Source: Candidatus Raymondbacteria bacterium RIFOXYA2_FULL_49_16 (GTDB taxonomy: Bacteria > Fibrobacterota > OXYB2-FULL-49-7 > XYB2-FULL-49-35). From it: DNA of 64,000 nucleotides. The position numbers and the translations under genes were made by a program. The stretch spans positions 16,665 through 80,664 of the forward strand of contig MFYT01000002.1 of NCBI GenBank assembly GCA_001789205.1. Reading direction: 5' to 3'. Shown here piece by piece: positions 60,881-64,000 of this stretch. The notes beneath the pieces are model-generated. The model searched no databases, had not been told where the DNA came from, and worked only from the letters and a program-made list of their open reading frames with translations. Within the stretch, counting starts at the first letter, position 1, and each line of letters begins with the position of its first letter.

Positions 60881-61176
60881 CGCTCCTGCATGAAAGCCAT
60901 GGCGGAGCTGCACCTATTTTACTTGATTGCAAGGCTGAAAGGCGGTATTTTATCTGAAAATGAACGAAACCGATCCTTTTTTCGGCCTGTATGACCAAAT
61001 CCGGGGGGCGGCAATATCGAATCCCGGAACAAATGCGCCCTGCAGCCGGCCTCTCGACACATCACGAACCGGAAAATCAAAATACTTATCAATTTTTTTC
61101 TCGACATTTTTTACAGCAATATTCCCGGATGAAGAAAAGAGCGCGGGATAAGGCAGCCGATTTCAGGGAGATTTAG
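60881..61176. other. Intergenic gap before the second AraC gene
   Basis: No gene with a recognisable product or good start was seen. The end holds an AGGGAG ribosome binding site for the regulator. Short open frames here lack support. Confidence 0.45.
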
Positions 61177-63393
61177 GTGGGATTTAACAACATGTTGATG
61201 ACTAAATTCATTTTCATTTTCGCCCTGCTTCTTCTCCCCTGCGCTTTGGTTGCCAAGGTTTACTTCCACTCCGACTTTGAGATGGGAAAAACCTGCAATG
61301 AAAATGAAGTCGAACCCGGTCAAAGAACAATCGAACTCGTCCCTAATCACCATTTAGAAGAATGGCCTTTAAATAAGGGCAGGGGAATTATTGAAGGAAA
61401 TCTGCCTGCTAAATCGGAAACCTTCACCTATGATAAAAGAGCTGATAACAAACTGAAAGGCGTACAAGGCATCAAGTACCAGCATGCCAAATGGGTGGAT
61501 ATGCGGTTTGGAAATATGAGTGAGTGGGACGTCATTGAAGGCAGCATAATAACCGACGGCCAAAAACCTATTCATGGAAACTCTAGCGCAAAAATTATCG
61601 CCAACAGCAGAACATACGATGAGATAAATAAGGAAATTCCTGAAAACTTAACGGATTTTTATATCCGTTTTTATGTTTGTTTTTCCGAAGATTTATTGGA
61701 CAGCATACGATCAGATACCCCGCTTCGCTTTATGCGGGTTTGGTACAGGAAATACCGTTTACAGTATGTTGCCCTGCTAAAAACAAAGAACGGATTCTCT
61801 TTGTGCCTGTTTAGGACATTTAAAAATGAAAAAGGGAAATCGGAAATCGTTAACGATAAAAGCATGGAAATTATTTGTAACAAAGAGATATTTCCAATGC
61901 AAAAATACAGTATTGAGTATCATTTCCGGGAAATGAGCGATTCCACGGGTAAACTTGAACTCTGGCTCGATGGTTTGCCGCAAGGTGCCGTTATTTCCGA
62001 ACATTCCCCCTGGCGGGAAGAAAACATAAACAAGCTTTTTTTTATTAAAAGCTGTAATCAACAAGGCGCATATTACATTGATGATGTTGAAATTTCTGAC
62101 GCATACGCAGGTACGATTCCTGAAAAGCCCAAGAACATATTCCTGCCCGAAAAAGACCGACTGATATTAAGAAGTTCAGGCTTTATAGATGAAAGACCTA
62201 AAAACAGGCGCGTATCAAGCCAGTGGCAGATAGGTGAACAAAATTCTTGGATTAATTTAATGTACGATAGCGGGGAAGATTTTGAACATTTGGATAGCAT
62301 CGATGTGTCCGATTATTTAACCACCTCCAATAAGTATTATTGGCGCCTTCGTCATAAAAATGATAATGGTAGCTGGAGTGATTGGAGTGAACCCACAACT
62401 TTTGTGCATTCAATGAAAACCGCGCACAACATCTCATCTGTGGCTCCACGTGTCCTGGACATAAAGATCACTGATATAAATAAAACCAAGCGATTGTCAG
62501 ATATTCAAAGAGATATATGGTACGATGTTTACATTTATCTGCAGGACCCCCAGGGGTGGTCAAATATTAGATATGCGGATTTATGGTTAAGCAGTCAATC
62601 CTATACTTTAGGTAATATTCAAAACAGAGGCGGGGATTTTAACTTAGAAAACAATTATTGGGTCAGTTATTCGATCATTTCCAATAAAATATGGGCTATA
62701 GGAAAAACAGGCCATCACAATATCACGGGGAAGCTTGGGCTATATGTGGATGACGATAATGGCGAATATGAACAGAATTCCGGACAAGGGTGGGCCAAAG
62801 CAAGGATAAAACTGCTGCCGGAAGCAAATCCAGGAATCTGGACAATAAACGCTTATGTTATAGATAAAGATACGAATCATTCAGCTATTTATAGGGGGCT
62901 TGTCCATATTACGCCATCAAGCAATATTAAAAAAGACGGAATGTTCTTTGTTTGCTTTTTAGGGGGTATTCTTCTTTTAATTGCCTTTATTGCTTATTCT
63001 TATAAGAAATGGAAAAAGAAGGCGCATCTGCAAAACGAAAAAAATCTCAATTCCTTGGTCATTTTTTCAAAACACGATAATAATATAAGAAAAGCTTTGG
63101 ACTTTATTGAAAACCACTATAAAGAAGATATTTCTTTAAAGCAGGTAGCGGAATTTGCTAATGTATCGCCTGCGTGGCTTAGCAAGATATTCAGTGATGG
63201 AACCAATATGACGATTGTGGAATATATAATCAGGCTGCGGATTGATGAATCCAAGAAATTATTGAAAAACAGCACCTTAAATATAAGTGAAATAGCTTAT
63301 AATGTGGGGTTTCAAGACCAGGCATATTTCCATAGAATCTTCAAAAAGATGGAAAAAATGACCCCAAAAGAGTATCGACGCGGCCAAGCATAA
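61177..63393 (+). CDS. Membrane-spanning AraC-family regulator with extracytoplasmic sensor (2)
   Basis: A 738-residue relative in layout of the regulator at 18916: signal peptide (about residues 8-28), a LamG-like beta region (about 60-310), a fibronectin-like WRLRHKNDNGSWSDW stretch, another beta domain, a membrane span (about 589-608, followed by KKWKKK) and an AraC DNA-binding domain (633-735) with DISLKQVAEFANVSPAWLSKIF and ISEIAYNVGFQDQAYFHRIF. The start is taken as GTG 61177 with AGGGAG ahead; ATG at 61192 is also possible. It precedes a secreted beta-helix gene and probably controls it or nearby genes to the right. Confidence 0.8.
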   Translation: MGFNNMLMTKFIFIFALLLLPCALVAKVYFHSDFEMGKTCNENEVEPGQRTIELVPNHHLEEWPLNKGRGIIEGNLPAKSETFTYDKRADNKLKGVQGIKYQHAKWVDMRFGNMSEWDVIEGSIITDGQKPIHGNSSAKIIANSRTYDEINKEIPENLTDFYIRFYVCFSEDLLDSIRSDTPLRFMRVWYRKYRLQYVALLKTKNGFSLCLFRTFKNEKGKSEIVNDKSMEIICNKEIFPMQKYSIEYHFREMSDSTGKLELWLDGLPQGAVISEHSPWREENINKLFFIKSCNQQGAYYIDDVEISDAYAGTIPEKPKNIFLPEKDRLILRSSGFIDERPKNRRVSSQWQIGEQNSWINLMYDSGEDFEHLDSIDVSDYLTTSNKYYWRLRHKNDNGSWSDWSEPTTFVHSMKTAHNISSVAPRVLDIKITDINKTKRLSDIQRDIWYDVYIYLQDPQGWSNIRYADLWLSSQSYTLGNIQNRGGDFNLENNYWVSYSIISNKIWAIGKTGHHNITGKLGLYVDDDNGEYEQNSGQGWAKARIKLLPEANPGIWTINAYVIDKDTNHSAIYRGLVHITPSSNIKKDGMFFVCFLGGILLLIAFIAYSYKKWKKKAHLQNEKNLNSLVIFSKHDNNIRKALDFIENHYKEDISLKQVAEFANVSPAWLSKIFSDGTNMTIVEYIIRLRIDESKKLLKNSTLNISEIAYNVGFQDQAYFHRIFKKMEKMTPKEYRRGQA

Positions 63394-63443
63394 AATAATC
63401 CATAAATTCGCAAAGAAAATTTATAAAGTCCGTAAAATTAAAT

Positions 63444-63477
63444 ATAGCATTTTTTTCATAAGATGCTATTTTATACT
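63444..63477 (+). terminator. Possible terminator after the AraC gene
   Basis: ATAGCAT (63444-63450) and ATGCTAT (63463-63469) can pair as a 7-bp stem, followed by TTTTATAC. The stem is AT-rich and weak. Confidence 0.35.
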
Positions 63478-63556
63478 TAGCGGTACAGGAGCGGTGATTT
63501 GGGCGCAATGCCGTTGCCGGAGTGTTTAACTTAATAAATTAAAAAGAGAGGCGGAG

Positions 63557-63928
63557 ATGAAAAAGACAATTATAATGCTGGGCGTATTGCTGTTTGTGAT
63601 TATTGCGGCAACCGCGCAGGCGGCGACGTATTATGTCTCATCAAGCGGAAGTGATAGTAACCCGGGTACATTGACTTCTCCTTGGAAGACGATAGGTAAG
63701 GCAAACAGTACTCTTCAGGCAGGTGATACTGTGTATATAAGAGTGGGAACATATTCTGGTGACTACGTTAATCCAAGCAGATCAGGAACATCAGACACAA
63801 ATCGTATAACTTACAGTAATTATAATAATGAAAAAGTTACTGTTAAAGACGCCAGTTACGGAGTTCGTATAAACGGTAAATCATATATAACGGTTAATGG
63901 GATTAGTTTTTATAATCTAGTGCTGTGA
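63557..63928 (+). CDS. Secreted parallel beta-helix (DUF1565-like) protein, truncated
   Basis: A 123-residue product: signal peptide (MKKTIIMLGVLLFVIIAATAQA) then ATYYVSSSGSDSNPGT, SPWKTIGKAN and AGDTVYIRVGTYSG, the N-terminal cap and first rungs typical of right-handed beta-helix proteins such as pectate-lyase-like or DUF1565 proteins. These normally have several hundred residues; here the frame stops after GISFYNLVL. GGCGGAG lies before the start. The cut suggests an insertion or mutation just downstream of 63915. It is probably non-functional as it stands. Confidence 0.6.
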   Translation: MKKTIIMLGVLLFVIIAATAQAATYYVSSSGSDSNPGTLTSPWKTIGKANSTLQAGDTVYIRVGTYSGDYVNPSRSGTSDTNRITYSNYNNEKVTVKDASYGVRINGKSYITVNGISFYNLVL

Positions 63929-64000
63929 CCACTTAATTTTTACACTTTTTTAATTTTCTTTTTCCGTGCTGGTTCGTTCGGCTTAGAAGCAATAAATTAT

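Noticed and set aside
60960-61176. Short frames before the second AraC gene
   Set aside because: No ribosome binding site, no recognisable product; overlapping frames on both strands.
1-64000. CRISPR array, tRNA or rRNA genes
   Set aside because: No regularly spaced repeats and no cloverleaf or rRNA-like segments were recognised; a dedicated search could still find a tRNA.

Overview
The window looks like a chromosomal stretch of an anaerobic, plant-polymer-degrading bacterium of the FCB superphylum (Fibrobacterota/Chitinivibrionia-like; lineage is inference). The main clue is that about a dozen proteins end in a C-terminal sorting domain with the core PNPFNP and a closing pattern of WDG/WNA, SGIY and a basic tail, as is known for type IX-like secretion in this superphylum. 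Lipoproteins, Tat-exported proteins, a sigma-54 activator and two AraC regulators with one membrane span add to a picture of a cell with a busy envelope. No rRNA, tRNA or CRISPR array was recognised.

Region 1 (1-25 kb), almost all on the minus strand, is a secreted polymer-degradation locus: a transglutaminase-like protein (cut by the window edge), a URO-D-fold protein, a sulfatase, four alpha/beta-hydrolase esterase paralogues, a YetA/rhamnogalacturonan-lyase-like protein, a CBM96/DNRLRE-like protein, a possible clan CD peptidase and an SGNH esterase whose FGHND block resembles rhamnogalacturonan acetylesterases. A membrane-spanning AraC regulator (18916-20871) sits among them. The same tandem element (GCGGT and ACGGT exactly 20 bp apart) stands upstream of three transcription units, and in two of them it has the same spacing to a TTGTAY-N17-TATATT promoter. 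An ISAzo13-type insertion sequence (2719-4006) has landed in the sulfatase stop codon. A sigma-54 activator (22936-25296) is divergent from an esterase that has a GG-N10-GC sigma-54 promoter.

Region 2 (25-38 kb) holds an M28 peptidase with three VWA/DUF4159/BatA-type membrane genes in one operon, small secreted proteins, queF, a glycosyltransferase, a beta-barrel protein and an S41 peptidase lipoprotein. Region 3 (38-51 kb) has a NapH-NapG-like polyferredoxin fusion, two Tat-dependent DUF362 proteins, an amidohydrolase, a DUF4091 protein and an L-arabinose catabolic operon (araB, a fucose-isomerase-type isomerase, araD), followed by an ABC-F protein and an AmmeMemoRadiSam enzyme.

Region 4 (51-60 kb) is repair-oriented: a protein fusing endonuclease Q (PHP nuclease) to a UvrD-type helicase, and a radical-SAM protein of the UDG-linked type whose promoter carries a GAAC-N4-GTTC palindrome between -35 and -10. 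Between them lie a FAD oxidoreductase with a golvesin-like and a sorting domain, and an autoregulated-looking IclR gene. Region 5 (60-64 kb) has a decayed IS91-type transposase with two palindromic elements lying in frame inside it, a second membrane AraC regulator and a truncated beta-helix protein at the right edge. Taken together, the secreted esterases, lyase, sulfatase and arabinose pathway suggest growth on pectin (RG-I with arabinan side chains); this substrate assignment is inference.
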